64,000 nt of DNA from Thauera humireducens (GTDB lineage Bacteria > Pseudomonadota > Gammaproteobacteria > Burkholderiales > Rhodocyclaceae): positions 2,356,001 to 2,420,000 of the forward strand of contig NZ_CP014646.1 in the NCBI RefSeq assembly GCF_001051995.2, in the 5' to 3' direction. Shown here piece after piece: positions 38,597 through 47,485 of this stretch (position 1 is the stretch's first letter; every line of letters starts with the position of its first letter). The position numbers were made by a program, and so were the translations under genes. The notes below the pieces were generated by a model, which was not told the DNA's origin, ran no database searches, and worked only from the letters and a program-made list of their open reading frames with translations.

Positions 38597-40140
38597 CAGC
38601 CCAGCCGCAGACGCTCCAGTTCGATGGTCTGCAGCGCCGGCCGCATGTACCACATGGCCTGGCTCCGCGACGTCAGCAGATCGGTACCGATCCGTGCATA
38701 CAACTGCGTTTTCCGCAGCGAGGCCGTCGCTGCCACCGGCGCCTGCCGAAGGTAAGAAAAGAATGCCCGTCGCGCCGCGCGATAGTAAGCATGATCAGTT
38801 GCCGACATCACCGCCTTGACGCGCTTGTCCTCATAGGGGATGTCAGCGTACTCGGGATAGGCGCGACGGATGGTTGCGTCGTGCAGGCGACCGCCCTCCA
38901 TCATCGAAGGGTCTAGTGAAAAGAGATAGTCGAAAACGTCATGATCCAGATACGGCACATGCACCACGGGAATCTGATGAAGAATCGCGAACGGGATCGA
39001 GCCCACACAGCGCCGTGTCCGATTGGCAAAGAGGAATGAGAGAAGTGGATTGGGACGCCCCGCATGTCTGCGCAACTCCGGCACCAACCTCTCCACCGCC
39101 TCATTCAAGTGGATCCGGGAACGAAACCCGTCGGTGAACACGCTGCGCAGCATCGGCTCGGCATTGCTATCTCCCAGAATGAGGTGTGCCAGACCCTCCC
39201 ACGCCTCCTCGCGAAAAAGCGCTGTCTTGCGGTTATCAAGCATGAAGCCAGCAGAAAGGATTTCTCCGGCCAAACCGTCGTAAACAGTCGAAAACTGACC
39301 TACAAGCCGCGACGCGAGCGGCAGAATCCAGCCATGCCCGCCACCGCAGTGGTTGGTCAGGTGAATCTCCTTCAACTCCGCATCGAAAAAGCTCGAGGGC
39401 TTGTCGATCTCGATGTGCGCGATCCCCAGCCGATCAGTGAGCAGCCTGGCCACCCGCATGTCCTCGTCGGTCGACGGCGGGCGAAACCTCACCGTTGCGC
39501 AAGCCGGCGGACGCACTCCCTGTTTGACGAGTTCAAGGAGGATGTGGCGCGAATCCCGCCCACCGCTCAAGGGCACCATGAAGCGCTCGTCGCCCGGCAA
39601 CCTGCGTGCGATCGCCCGGGAAAAAAGCGCGCCATAGTTATCCACCGCCTCGTCGAAAGTGGGCGCCAGTACGGACGAGGGCAAGGCGCCCGCACTATGC
39701 TGGCGGATGTCTAGGCGCCCGTTCTCCCAGGTCAAGGTGCTGTTGGGCGACATGAAACGCACGTCCTCGAATGGCGTATCGCTCCCGACGAAATGCCCCA
39801 TGCGAAAGAAGATGGCGAGCGCCGGATAATCCAACTGGCGATCCGAATTGCCCCTCACCACCTGCTCAAGCGAAGGCGAAATGCAGATCGAGTGCGATTT
39901 GGCGCAGTAGAACAGGGGATAGAGGCCATATCGGTCGTTCGTCACCACGAGCCGCTGTCCATCCCACGACCACTCCAGGAACACGCCATCGTCAAGCTGG
40001 CCCGCAGCTAGAGGCACGCGCCGGCCAAGCAGGCAATGTGGCACCCCCTCGCTCAGTACCAGCCCGTTTTGCAAGCTGGCGCGAAAGAACGGTTTGGGTG
40101 CGTGACTGACGTTCGCGATATTGGATTCAGCACCGGACAT
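38593..40140 (-). CDS. Asparagine synthetase-like protein without N-terminal Cys
   Basis: 515 residues. The synthetase domain has the ATP-pyrophosphatase motif FMVPLSGGRDSRHIL and downstream FRPPSTDEDMRVARLL; the N-terminal region keeps only VTNDRYGLYPLFYC of the glutaminase domain and begins MSGAESNIANV, with no Cys at or near residue 2. The enzyme should activate a carboxylate with ATP but cannot take ammonia from glutamine in the usual way; it may condense an amine substrate directly. A second such protein is at 19639-21435. The start is ATG 40140. It is upstream of the two GT2 genes' 3' end on the same strand, but has a gap of 59 bases. Confidence 0.82.
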   Translation of the reverse strand: MSGAESNIANVSHAPKPFFRASLQNGLVLSEGVPHCLLGRRVPLAAGQLDDGVFLEWSWDGQRLVVTNDRYGLYPLFYCAKSHSICISPSLEQVVRGNSDRQLDYPALAIFFRMGHFVGSDTPFEDVRFMSPNSTLTWENGRLDIRQHSAGALPSSVLAPTFDEAVDNYGALFSRAIARRLPGDERFMVPLSGGRDSRHILLELVKQGVRPPACATVRFRPPSTDEDMRVARLLTDRLGIAHIEIDKPSSFFDAELKEIHLTNHCGGGHGWILPLASRLVGQFSTVYDGLAGEILSAGFMLDNRKTALFREEAWEGLAHLILGDSNAEPMLRSVFTDGFRSRIHLNEAVERLVPELRRHAGRPNPLLSFLFANRTRRCVGSIPFAILHQIPVVHVPYLDHDVFDYLFSLDPSMMEGGRLHDATIRRAYPEYADIPYEDKRVKAVMSATDHAYYRAARRAFFSYLRQAPVAATASLRKTQLYARIGTDLLTSRSQAMWYMRPALQTIELERLRLGC

Positions 40141-40199
40141 GAGCTCTGCCTGCGTTTGGGTTGTTGATCACGGGTTCGACACCATCAGGACAGCCCCGG

Positions 40200-41204
40200 T
40201 TAATGCGTGCCTGAGGTACGGCCGCCTTTAAGGCCGAACAACGCGAGAATGGCCGCGGGGTCTCGGCGCAGGGTTCGCAACACCAGCCTCCAGTCGAAAC
40301 GCATTCGCCGCTTGAGAAGGTGGACGAGGTTTGCCACGAAGTCCTTACGTGCAGAGATCAGTTGCCCGTCAACGTACTGACGCTGCCGTTCATTCAGAGG
40401 GAGTTCGGCACGAACGGTCTTCGCGAGCTCGATATAGCTGGAGCTCAACACCAGTGCCTTTGGAGAGCCCCAAGAGGCACTGTCGAATATGTTCACGCCC
40501 TCGCCTTCAATGCACAGGACGCGCGGGCTGAAGGCGACTCTTTTCACCCGTCGGCTGAGATGCAGTTTGAACAAGCGATCCTGACCATTGCGCAGCCGCT
40601 CGCTGAAACGCAACTCGGATGCAATGCTCCGCCGATAGGCCATTGCTGACGAACTCATGATGCTGCTCCGCCGAACGGCATAGTCGAAAAAGTCTCCGCG
40701 ATACTGGTACAGCGCCTGATCCGAATCGATCAATAAATGATCTTCTGCGCGCAGATGGAGCGCAGGATCTGCCTCCCAGTGGAAGCGTGTGGCCTGCTGC
40801 GAGAACCTCCGGCTGTCGCTAAAAAAGAGGTCGCAGCCCTCGTTCAGGGCATGTACCGCGACAGCGAGAAACCCGTCCGCCCACTGATCGTCTGAGTCCA
40901 TGAGCGCAACATACTCCACAGCGGCACCGACGCTATCCAGTGCCTTGTTTCGTGCCGCCCCCGCTCCGGCATTCGACTGGCGAACGATGCGCACCCGCGG
41001 GTCCATAAAGCCCGCAAGGCGAAGATCTTCTTCGGCAGATAGTGGCGAACCGTCATCGACGATCACCACTTCCAGATCAAACGGCCCTTCCTGTGCAAGG
41101 ATGGATCTCACACATCCCGCAAGCACACCGAGTTTGCGCTGGTAGTACGGGATGACGACAGCAACGCGCGCGCGCCGTTCGACGCCCGTCAAGCCGCCGC
41201 TCAA
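40200..41204 (-). CDS. Glycosyltransferase family 2
   Basis: About 334 residues: GT-A fold with RVAVVIPYYQRKLGVLAGCVRSILAQ, VVIVDDGSPLSAEEDL and the metal-binding YVALMDSDDQWADG. I chose TTG 41204, which overlaps the upstream GT2 stop codon (TTGA) and has AAGGAG 8 bases before it, indicating coupled translation. An ATG at 41234 with poor ribosome-binding site is the alternative. It adds one sugar of the exopolysaccharide repeat; donor and acceptor unknown. Confidence 0.88.
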   Translation of the reverse strand: MSGGLTGVERRARVAVVIPYYQRKLGVLAGCVRSILAQEGPFDLEVVIVDDGSPLSAEEDLRLAGFMDPRVRIVRQSNAGAGAARNKALDSVGAAVEYVALMDSDDQWADGFLAVAVHALNEGCDLFFSDSRRFSQQATRFHWEADPALHLRAEDHLLIDSDQALYQYRGDFFDYAVRRSSIMSSSAMAYRRSIASELRFSERLRNGQDRLFKLHLSRRVKRVAFSPRVLCIEGEGVNIFDSASWGSPKALVLSSSYIELAKTVRAELPLNERQRQYVDGQLISARKDFVANLVHLLKRRMRFDWRLVLRTLRRDPAAILALFGLKGGRTSGTH

Positions 41205-42157
41205 GCTCTTGCTCCTTTCAGACTCTGCAGCCATGAGAGCGCTGCATAAGCCCACGAACGCAGGTGGGTCGGCTTTTCCCTGGCACTCGCGAGGAACTCG
41301 CTCAGGGCCTTGTCGTAGAGGGATTTGCCATAGTGTCGATAACCGCAAGAAAAGTGGATGTGCTGCAGGCGCGCTGAAAGTTGTTGCGGCGTTATCGATT
41401 CGCCGTTAGGGCTGGATAGGCCCCATCTGCCCGTCGCCCGCCGGATGATGTGCGCGGCATAGTTGAAGTCGGCACCTCGCGCAATCGCGCTCCCCGGGTG
41501 CTGCCGGTAAACGGCAAAGACGCGCTTGAGCACGTGGATCTCAGTCTCCCGTGACGCCCGGAGGAAAAAATCGTAGTCCTGCCCCAGACGTAGCGTCTCA
41601 TCGAACAGCCCGATCCTCTCCACCAGAGCCCGGCGCATCATGACCGTGGTGGTCCAGACGTAGTTATCCAGCAGCATCTTGTGGTATCCCCAGCCCGACG
41701 CATCGGGGTCGACCGCAGCGGGGTCGATGGCCGCGTTGCCAGCGGCGAGTGCGGCCGGGTCGCCGAATCTGCCATCGGCATCGGCCACCCAGGGGGCGAA
41801 GCCGGTGCCGAGCATCGCGATGTCGGGGTGGGCCTCGAAGTAGTCGAGCTGGGCCTTCAACTTGCCGGGCAGCCAGACGTCGTCTGCATCGAGAAAAGCG
41901 ATGTACTCTCCCCTCGCCTCACGCAGCCCCACGTTGCGGGCAGTGGCAGAGCCGCCGTTCTCCTTGCGGAAAAGCCTCACCACCGGGAAGTTTTGCTCGA
42001 CAAAGTCCGCCGTTCCGTCACGCGACCCATCGTCGATGACCAGAATCTCCACCCCGGGCACGTCCTGCAGAAACACACTGTTGATCGCCTCTGCGATGAA
42101 CGCCTTCACATTGAAGGCCGGCATGATTACGGACACCTTAGGCACGACCTGACTCAT
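41201..42157 (-). CDS. Glycosyltransferase family 2
   Basis: 318 residues: PKVSVIMPAFNVKAFIAEAINSVFLQ, ILVIDDGSRDGT, ENGGSATARNVGLREARGEYIAFLDADDVWLPGKL, all hallmarks of GT2 enzymes. A downstream YRQHPGSAIARG motif is common in this family. Start ATG 42157. It lies first in a two-gene unit, followed by another GT2 with 4-base overlap; a perfect TATAAT lies about 60 bases upstream. Divergent from the flippase gene. Confidence 0.92.
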   Translation of the reverse strand: MSQVVPKVSVIMPAFNVKAFIAEAINSVFLQDVPGVEILVIDDGSRDGTADFVEQNFPVVRLFRKENGGSATARNVGLREARGEYIAFLDADDVWLPGKLKAQLDYFEAHPDIAMLGTGFAPWVADADGRFGDPAALAAGNAAIDPAAVDPDASGWGYHKMLLDNYVWTTTVMMRRALVERIGLFDETLRLGQDYDFFLRASRETEIHVLKRVFAVYRQHPGSAIARGADFNYAAHIIRRATGRWGLSSPNGESITPQQLSARLQHIHFSCGYRHYGKSLYDKALSEFLASAREKPTHLRSWAYAALSWLQSLKGARA

Positions 42158-42214
42158 TTCTTCTCCCGAGGACGGCTGCGCAGCATGACACAGCGACGTT
42201 TAGTTCATGCGGTT

Positions 42215-42242
42215 ATTATAGGGGCCGTGCGTTTGACAAGCC
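42215..42242 (-). promoter_or_regulatory. Probable promoter of the GT2 pair
   Basis: On the minus strand a perfect -10 TATAAT (42215-42220) has only a poor -35 (GGCTTG, spacer 16). On the plus strand TTGACA at 42233-42238 has no good -10 partner. Confidence 0.4.
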
Positions 42243-42289
42243 GTCACTTGCCCGCCATCCACCAGCCCACAGTCCGGACCAGAACCTCG

Positions 42290-43744
42290 ATGGGAACACG
42301 CAGGGCCCTTGGCGTCACATCCGCGTCACAACTCATCTCGTTTGCACTGAACCTGCTCAATGTCATCGTCGTGGCACGACTGCTTACGCCGTCCGAGATC
42401 GGCGTGTTTTCCGTCGCTGTCTCGTTCCAGGCAATCGTCCATGTGTTCAGGGAGTTCGGCGTCAACCAGTATCTCGTACAGGCCACGTCTGTTGCCGAGG
42501 ATGACTTCCGGGCTGCCTTTACGCTGACGTTGATGTTCTCGTGGACAGTCGCGCTGTTCTTGTTCGTAGGCTCAGGTCCTCTTTCCGTGTTCTACAACCA
42601 CGACGGCGTGGCAACAGTGCTTGCACTGCTTGCCGTCAACTTCTTGCTCATGCCTTTTGGCACGCCTTCGCTAGGAATGTTGGTCCGGGAGTTGCGTTTC
42701 GAACGCCTTGCAGCAATCCGCATCGCCAATCTCTCCACGGCCACGATCGTGACAATCACTGCAGCATGGCTCGGGCAGAGCTATCTGAGCATGGTTTGGG
42801 GTGCAATCGCCGGGCAAATTGCCAATCTCGTGGCCGTATCGATCGCCCGTCCCCAAGGGATCCTGATGTTGCCGACGCTCAAGGGCGTGCGCTCCATCTT
42901 CCGTTTCGGCTCAATTTCGAGTGCGGCGACACTGATTCAGGAACTCGGGCGTAGCGCCCCCGACTTGATCCTGGGGCGGACGCTAGGCTTTTCAGCGGTG
43001 GCCTACTACAGCCGGGCGGCCGGTTTGCGTGACATGCTGCTTGGGCAACTCGTTGCCGTGGTGAACGGGGTGCATTTTCCAACCTTTGCCCAGGCAATCC
43101 GAGATGGCGCCGATCCTGCAGAGCTTTACACACGGGCAACGACCTACCTGATAGGGGTCACAATCCCATTTCTGGCCCTGCTTGCTCTTCTGGCAGAACC
43201 GCTGATCCTCTTTTTCTTCGGCGATCAGTGGCTGGTATCCGCACCACTGGCAGCGCTACTGTGCCTCTTCGCGATATTCACGGCGCCCTACGCGCTTGCA
43301 AGGCTTTCGCTTATCGCGAGCGGCCAAGTATCCAGTGTCCTGTACCTGGAGTGTGTCGTGCAGGCAATCCGCATTGCGGTCCTGCTCACCTCAATCTGGC
43401 TGCCGCTCGAACGCGTGGTCCCGCTTCTCGGGATCGTCGCTGCGATCGAAGCCGCCGCCTACCAGTACGGGTTGCGACGATACCTCGGCGTCGGCTTCGC
43501 ACAGTTGTGGAAGAGCATCGCCACCGCATCCGTGCTCTCTTTTCTCACGCTCCTTGGTCCAGGCCTTCTGTGGCTGTCGCCGATTGCAGATGCCGACTCA
43601 ATGTCCATGAGGTTCTCCCTTCTTGCCCTGTCGGGCCTAACAGCCCTTGGAGCTTGGGTTGCCGGACTATTCCTGCTGAAACACCCGTTGCGCGAGGAAC
43701 TCGTCAACGTGATCAGCACGGCTGTTCGTTTCGTGAGGCGCTAA
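42290..43744 (+). CDS. Wzx-like polysaccharide flippase (MOP superfamily)
   Basis: About 484 residues and 12-14 predicted membrane helices. It begins with RRALGVTSASQLISFALNLLNVIVVARLLTPSEIGVFSVA, the typical start of PST/Wzx transporters, followed by FREFGVNQYLVQ and later GFSAVAYYSRAAGLRDML. It should move undecaprenyl-linked repeat units across the inner membrane. ATG 42290 places the first helix about 12 residues in; an alternative ATG at 42185 would add 35 residues. Even longer frames run into the opposite gene. It is the only flippase in the window. Confidence 0.9.
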   Translation: MGTRRALGVTSASQLISFALNLLNVIVVARLLTPSEIGVFSVAVSFQAIVHVFREFGVNQYLVQATSVAEDDFRAAFTLTLMFSWTVALFLFVGSGPLSVFYNHDGVATVLALLAVNFLLMPFGTPSLGMLVRELRFERLAAIRIANLSTATIVTITAAWLGQSYLSMVWGAIAGQIANLVAVSIARPQGILMLPTLKGVRSIFRFGSISSAATLIQELGRSAPDLILGRTLGFSAVAYYSRAAGLRDMLLGQLVAVVNGVHFPTFAQAIRDGADPAELYTRATTYLIGVTIPFLALLALLAEPLILFFFGDQWLVSAPLAALLCLFAIFTAPYALARLSLIASGQVSSVLYLECVVQAIRIAVLLTSIWLPLERVVPLLGIVAAIEAAAYQYGLRRYLGVGFAQLWKSIATASVLSFLTLLGPGLLWLSPIADADSMSMRFSLLALSGLTALGAWVAGLFLLKHPLREELVNVISTAVRFVRR

Positions 43745-43767
43745 GCATCAAGAGTCGTCTGCTGCAG

Positions 43768-44748
43768 TCATGCTCCGGGGTATCGACGCCGCAGGTTTGA
43801 AGCAAGGCGCAGGCCGAATCGGCCGGCATCCTTATCCCATGGCGTAAAACGCGGCAACTGAAATAAATCACAACCAGCGCCGGCCGCTCCCCAGTTTGTG
43901 GATACGGCCGCCTCGAAACCGAGAGATTTCACAAGCCCGACATGCTCACCGCAGTAATCTGCGTCGAGCTTTCCGTTGGGATAGGCAAACAAGCCTAGCT
44001 TTTCGCCCAACAGCGCCTCGAGGACATGCTTGCTGGTTGCGACCTCCTCCTGCGCACGTACGAATTCCAGCCGGGCCAAAATCGGGTGGCTGACGGTGTG
44101 GGCGCCCACCACCATGCCACCGTCTCGCAGTTCGCGCACCTGGGCAGAACTCATCATCAAATCGTTTGGCAGCATTGCAGCAGAAGACTCTGCCACTTCA
44201 GCAACAGCCTCTGCCCGCTGAGTGGAGGGGAGATGCTTGATCCCGTTGATCAGTGTGGTCAGCGCGCTTCTTTTCTGTTCTGTCGTTCCCAAGGCAAGCG
44301 GGGAGATCCCCGCAGTCTTGCAAGCCAAACTATCCAGCTTCGTGCCCCGCACCGACTCGATGATCGTATCGTTCCACATACGACCGCCATCGAGAAAACC
44401 GGTTGAGATGAAAAACGCCGCCGACAACTTGTGCTTCTGCAGCAAGGGCATGGCAATCGTTCTGTTATCGGCGTAACCATCATCAAAGGTGATCGCCGCA
44501 GCCCTGGGCGGCAAGCTGCCCGCCTTGAGCCTCCGCACCGCCTCGTCGAGCGGCAAGACGTTCATCCAGTGACGCAGCCAGGTCAGCAACTCATCAAAGC
44601 GCGCGGCATCGACCTCGTCTGGGAACAAGGGGTCCGGCGTGGGCAGTACCCGATGGAAGATCAGGATCGACAGCCGGCCACGCTGCCCGCCGGGCGAGAG
44701 CGCAGACAGCACCAGTTTCGGGACACGCAAACCAAGGGGGCTGATCAC
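43768..44748 (-). CDS. Polysaccharide deacetylase family protein
   Basis: 326 residues with the NodB homology domain: LIFHRVLP, AITFDDGYADN (metal-binding Asp pair), and VVGAHTVSHPILARL with the two metal His residues; FAYPNGKLDADYC follows. Deacetylates N-acetyl sugars or related acyl groups, probably on the polysaccharide or its precursor. Start is GTG 44748, overlapping the upstream ligase-like stop (GTGA). It is the last gene of the long minus-strand operon. It differs from the XrtA-locus-specific deacetylase at 57525-58367, so two deacetylation steps are possible. Confidence 0.92.
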   Translation of the reverse strand: MISPLGLRVPKLVLSALSPGGQRGRLSILIFHRVLPTPDPLFPDEVDAARFDELLTWLRHWMNVLPLDEAVRRLKAGSLPPRAAAITFDDGYADNRTIAMPLLQKHKLSAAFFISTGFLDGGRMWNDTIIESVRGTKLDSLACKTAGISPLALGTTEQKRSALTTLINGIKHLPSTQRAEAVAEVAESSAAMLPNDLMMSSAQVRELRDGGMVVGAHTVSHPILARLEFVRAQEEVATSKHVLEALLGEKLGLFAYPNGKLDADYCGEHVGLVKSLGFEAAVSTNWGAAGAGCDLFQLPRFTPWDKDAGRFGLRLASNLRRRYPGA

Positions 44749-46103
44749 GTTTTCACCGGCATTGTTCGATTACTCCCTTGGGGAGTCGGCACAGCGGAAG
44801 GTCCGCCCTGCTGGTGCTTGGAACGTCGCAGGCCTGCATATTCTAGGAAAGACACCGGCGCCTCTCGCTCCCAGGCGCGGGTGACGACCCAACGCTTGGC
44901 GAGCACCACCATCACCATCACGTTATAGGGCAGGTCAAAATACGAGAGACTCAGAAAGGCTCCTCCGACGGCAAAGCCCACAAAACATACCTGCGCCATC
45001 GCGCCCAGATCGGCGGCCCAGCGACTCTCCGGGTTGTCGCGGGCATTCCTGTTGAGCCAGCCAGCCATGCGGTAGGCGGACACCCACATCGCCAGATAGA
45101 GAAACAACCCGATGAAGCCGTGGTTGCCGAGGATCTGGAAGTAGATGCTGTGAGCGGCAAGCGTTTTCTGATCGTAAACCCCGTACAGCATGAAAAGGAT
45201 CTCATGCTGGTAACTCATGCCGGCACCGAAAAAATGATGCTTGGCTACCTCGAAGGCCACGATCCAGGCATTGATGCGCCCCATGGCGGACGCGTCTTCC
45301 TCGTAAGTCCTGATCGTATCCATCCGACTCCACCAGTGCTCGGGCATCATCGGCAGCAGTGCAAGTACCACCACGCCGATCATCAGTGCAATCGGGCCCT
45401 TCTTCTTGCTGCGCCACCAGAACATGGCGCCCATGGCGGCAATGGCCAACAACGCGCCACGGGAGTGGGAACCCAACGCCGACGCGGCGCAAAGCAGCAT
45501 GGCGGCGGATATGCCATGGCGGACCCAAGCCTTCCTGACCTGAAGTTGCAAGAAGTGCAGCAACGGGATAGCCATGATCAGGGCAAGCGCAAACTCATTG
45601 TTGTCCTGGATGAAGGACCCGGTCGGGCCCCAGGTCCGATAATTGCCCCCGGTCAGGATCGTGAAGACCCCGCCCTTGACCCCAAGCACAGCCAGGGAGC
45701 CCGCCGAGACCCAGGCAAACGCAATGATGTGGTGCTTGGAGAACAGCAGTGCAGCCGCCACAAAGGTCATGAAGTAGATCTTCATCACCTTGTTCCACTG
45801 CTCGTAATCGCCAGCGGGATCCATGCCCAAAAGCCAGGAAAACGTTATGGCCAATGTGAGCAGCAGGAACCACACCATGGGCGGCCCCTGGAAGGGGCTT
45901 TGCCGTTCCCGCGTAAGGAACAGGCCAAGCAGGGTTACTGCGGCCGCGACCGCTGCGAGCGGCGCCGAATAGGCGAAGCCCCATGCATAACGGTGCGGAC
46001 TCATAATGCTGAGCCAGGTCCAGAGCATTACGCCGATCCAGGGGCGCTTGAGCGCCATCGCCGCCATCACGCCCACGATCGAGACAATCAGCAAGTCACG
46101 CAT
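44745..46103 (-). CDS. O-antigen ligase-like protein, exosortase A system-associated
   Basis: 452 residues with about 10 membrane helices. It opens MRDLLIVSIVGVMAAMALKRPWIGVMLWTWLSIMSPHRYAWGF, which I recognise from the putative O-glycosylation ligases of XrtA loci. WaaL-type features include SHSRGALLAIAAMGAMFWW and a periplasmic loop with HSIYFQILGNHGFIGLFLYL, carrying the conserved His and Gly. It probably transfers lipid-linked glycan to an acceptor, proposed for this family to be PEP-CTERM proteins; the substrate is unproven. It is tightly coupled to the deacetylase downstream. Confidence 0.92.
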   Translation of the reverse strand: MRDLLIVSIVGVMAAMALKRPWIGVMLWTWLSIMSPHRYAWGFAYSAPLAAVAAAVTLLGLFLTRERQSPFQGPPMVWFLLLTLAITFSWLLGMDPAGDYEQWNKVMKIYFMTFVAAALLFSKHHIIAFAWVSAGSLAVLGVKGGVFTILTGGNYRTWGPTGSFIQDNNEFALALIMAIPLLHFLQLQVRKAWVRHGISAAMLLCAASALGSHSRGALLAIAAMGAMFWWRSKKKGPIALMIGVVVLALLPMMPEHWWSRMDTIRTYEEDASAMGRINAWIVAFEVAKHHFFGAGMSYQHEILFMLYGVYDQKTLAAHSIYFQILGNHGFIGLFLYLAMWVSAYRMAGWLNRNARDNPESRWAADLGAMAQVCFVGFAVGGAFLSLSYFDLPYNVMVMVVLAKRWVVTRAWEREAPVSFLEYAGLRRSKHQQGGPSAVPTPQGSNRTMPVKT

Positions 46104-46117
46104 CTGGCTTTGCTTCC

Positions 46118-47485
46118 TTACCGGACGGCCACGTGGCTGACCACGTAGCGGAACTTCCCGGACTTCTCGGCCGGGATGGATTCAACAAACTCCACCGACA
46201 CCTGCACACCTGCCCCAAGCCTGCGGCGGAAGCCGTCAATCACGGCGCAGTCCAGCCCATCGGTGCTCGCCCCCAACTCCGGCACGATCAACGCCCGCGT
46301 GTGGCTGCGGGTTTCCTGCACGATCTTGAAGGCACGCACCGCGGGGATGTCGCGCAGGATGTAGATCAGCGACAGGCCGTGCAGCACCGTGCCGTCTTCG
46401 GCCACCACGAAGTCCGTGCTCCGCCCCTGGATGTCCCTGAGAATGGGCAGCCCGCGCCCGCAGGGACAGGCTTCGTCACCCAGCGTGCCGATGTCGCCAG
46501 TGCGGTAGCGGATGAAGGGGTAGTCGCGCGTGGCCAGGTGGGTAACGACGATCTCTCCCGACTGGCCTGCCGGCAGCACCCTGCCCGCCTCGTCGATGAT
46601 CTCGACGACGATATCCTCGGCGGTGATGTGCATGTTGCCGCTGGGGCATTCGTGGGCGATGAAGCCGGCGTCGCGCCCGCCGTAGCCATTGGCAACCGGG
46701 CAGCGGAAGAGCCGGCTGATCGTCTCACGCTGGTGCTCGTAGAGTCGTTCAGACGTGCAGAACACCACCTTGATGCCCAGGTCGTCGAGTCGGACACCAC
46801 GCTGCTCGGCGCGCAGGGCGATGTGGCTGATGGCCGAGGGGTAGCCGAACAGCATCTTCGGCCGGCGTTCGCGGATGCGGGCGATGAAACCATCGACCTT
46901 GTCGTCGGACATCTCGAACGCACGCAGCAGCTCGGTACGCATCAGCGCGTCGCGCACCAGGCGCACGCGGTCTTGCGTGCCGAGTTCGATCGGCGAGCCC
47001 CACACCACGATCTCGCGATCGCCAATGTCGACGTCCCACCAGCGCGTGGCGCGCCATTTGGCGGCGACGTCGTGGGTGACGCGCTCGGTGCCGATGAAGA
47101 AGATCAGCGGCTCGCCGCTGCTGCCACCGGTGTTGAAGCGGGCCAGACCCACCGCGTTATCGGCGCGCAAGGCGTCGATATGCGCGCGGATCTCGGCCTT
47201 GGTGAGGAAGGGTAGCGCCTGCAGGTCGGCCACGCTGCGCACGGAGGCGGGGTCGAAGCCGATGCGGGCGAAGAGCGTGCGGTAGTAGGGCACATGCACG
47301 GCCACGTCATTCAGCAGTGCCTTGAGACGCTGGAGTTGCAAGTCCTGGATGCGCTCGCGCGGCCACCACTGCGAGGCGTCCATTTCGCGATGAACGCGCA
47401 CGGTGTCGTGCTTCTTGAGGCGTTCCTGCAGCGGGAAGAGCACGCCGGAGACGAAGCGGGTGTAGAGGTCGGTCACTTCGATCAC
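46118..47485 (-). CDS. PaaK/CapK-like adenylate-forming enzyme
   Basis: 455 residues related to phenylacetate-CoA ligase and coenzyme F390 synthetase. Visible: FNTGGSSGEPLIFFIGTERV (phosphate-binding loop), GYGGRDAGFIAHECPSGNMHITAEDIVVEIID, LATRDYPFIRYRTGDIG (adenylate motif) and ILRDIQGRSTDFV. It would activate a carboxylic acid for transfer, perhaps the acid side chain placed on a sugar. CapK-like proteins are common in capsule loci. GTG 47485 overlaps the previous gene's stop (GTGA); the longer frame to 47557 is inside that gene. Confidence 0.88.
   Translation of the reverse strand: MIEVTDLYTRFVSGVLFPLQERLKKHDTVRVHREMDASQWWPRERIQDLQLQRLKALLNDVAVHVPYYRTLFARIGFDPASVRSVADLQALPFLTKAEIRAHIDALRADNAVGLARFNTGGSSGEPLIFFIGTERVTHDVAAKWRATRWWDVDIGDREIVVWGSPIELGTQDRVRLVRDALMRTELLRAFEMSDDKVDGFIARIRERRPKMLFGYPSAISHIALRAEQRGVRLDDLGIKVVFCTSERLYEHQRETISRLFRCPVANGYGGRDAGFIAHECPSGNMHITAEDIVVEIIDEAGRVLPAGQSGEIVVTHLATRDYPFIRYRTGDIGTLGDEACPCGRGLPILRDIQGRSTDFVVAEDGTVLHGLSLIYILRDIPAVRAFKIVQETRSHTRALIVPELGASTDGLDCAVIDGFRRRLGAGVQVSVEFVESIPAEKSGKFRYVVSHVAVR

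Noticed and set aside
41681..42289. N-terminal extension of the flippase by about 200 codons
   Set aside because: The extension is antisense to a GT2 gene and has no membrane segments; the first helix follows the ATG at 42290.
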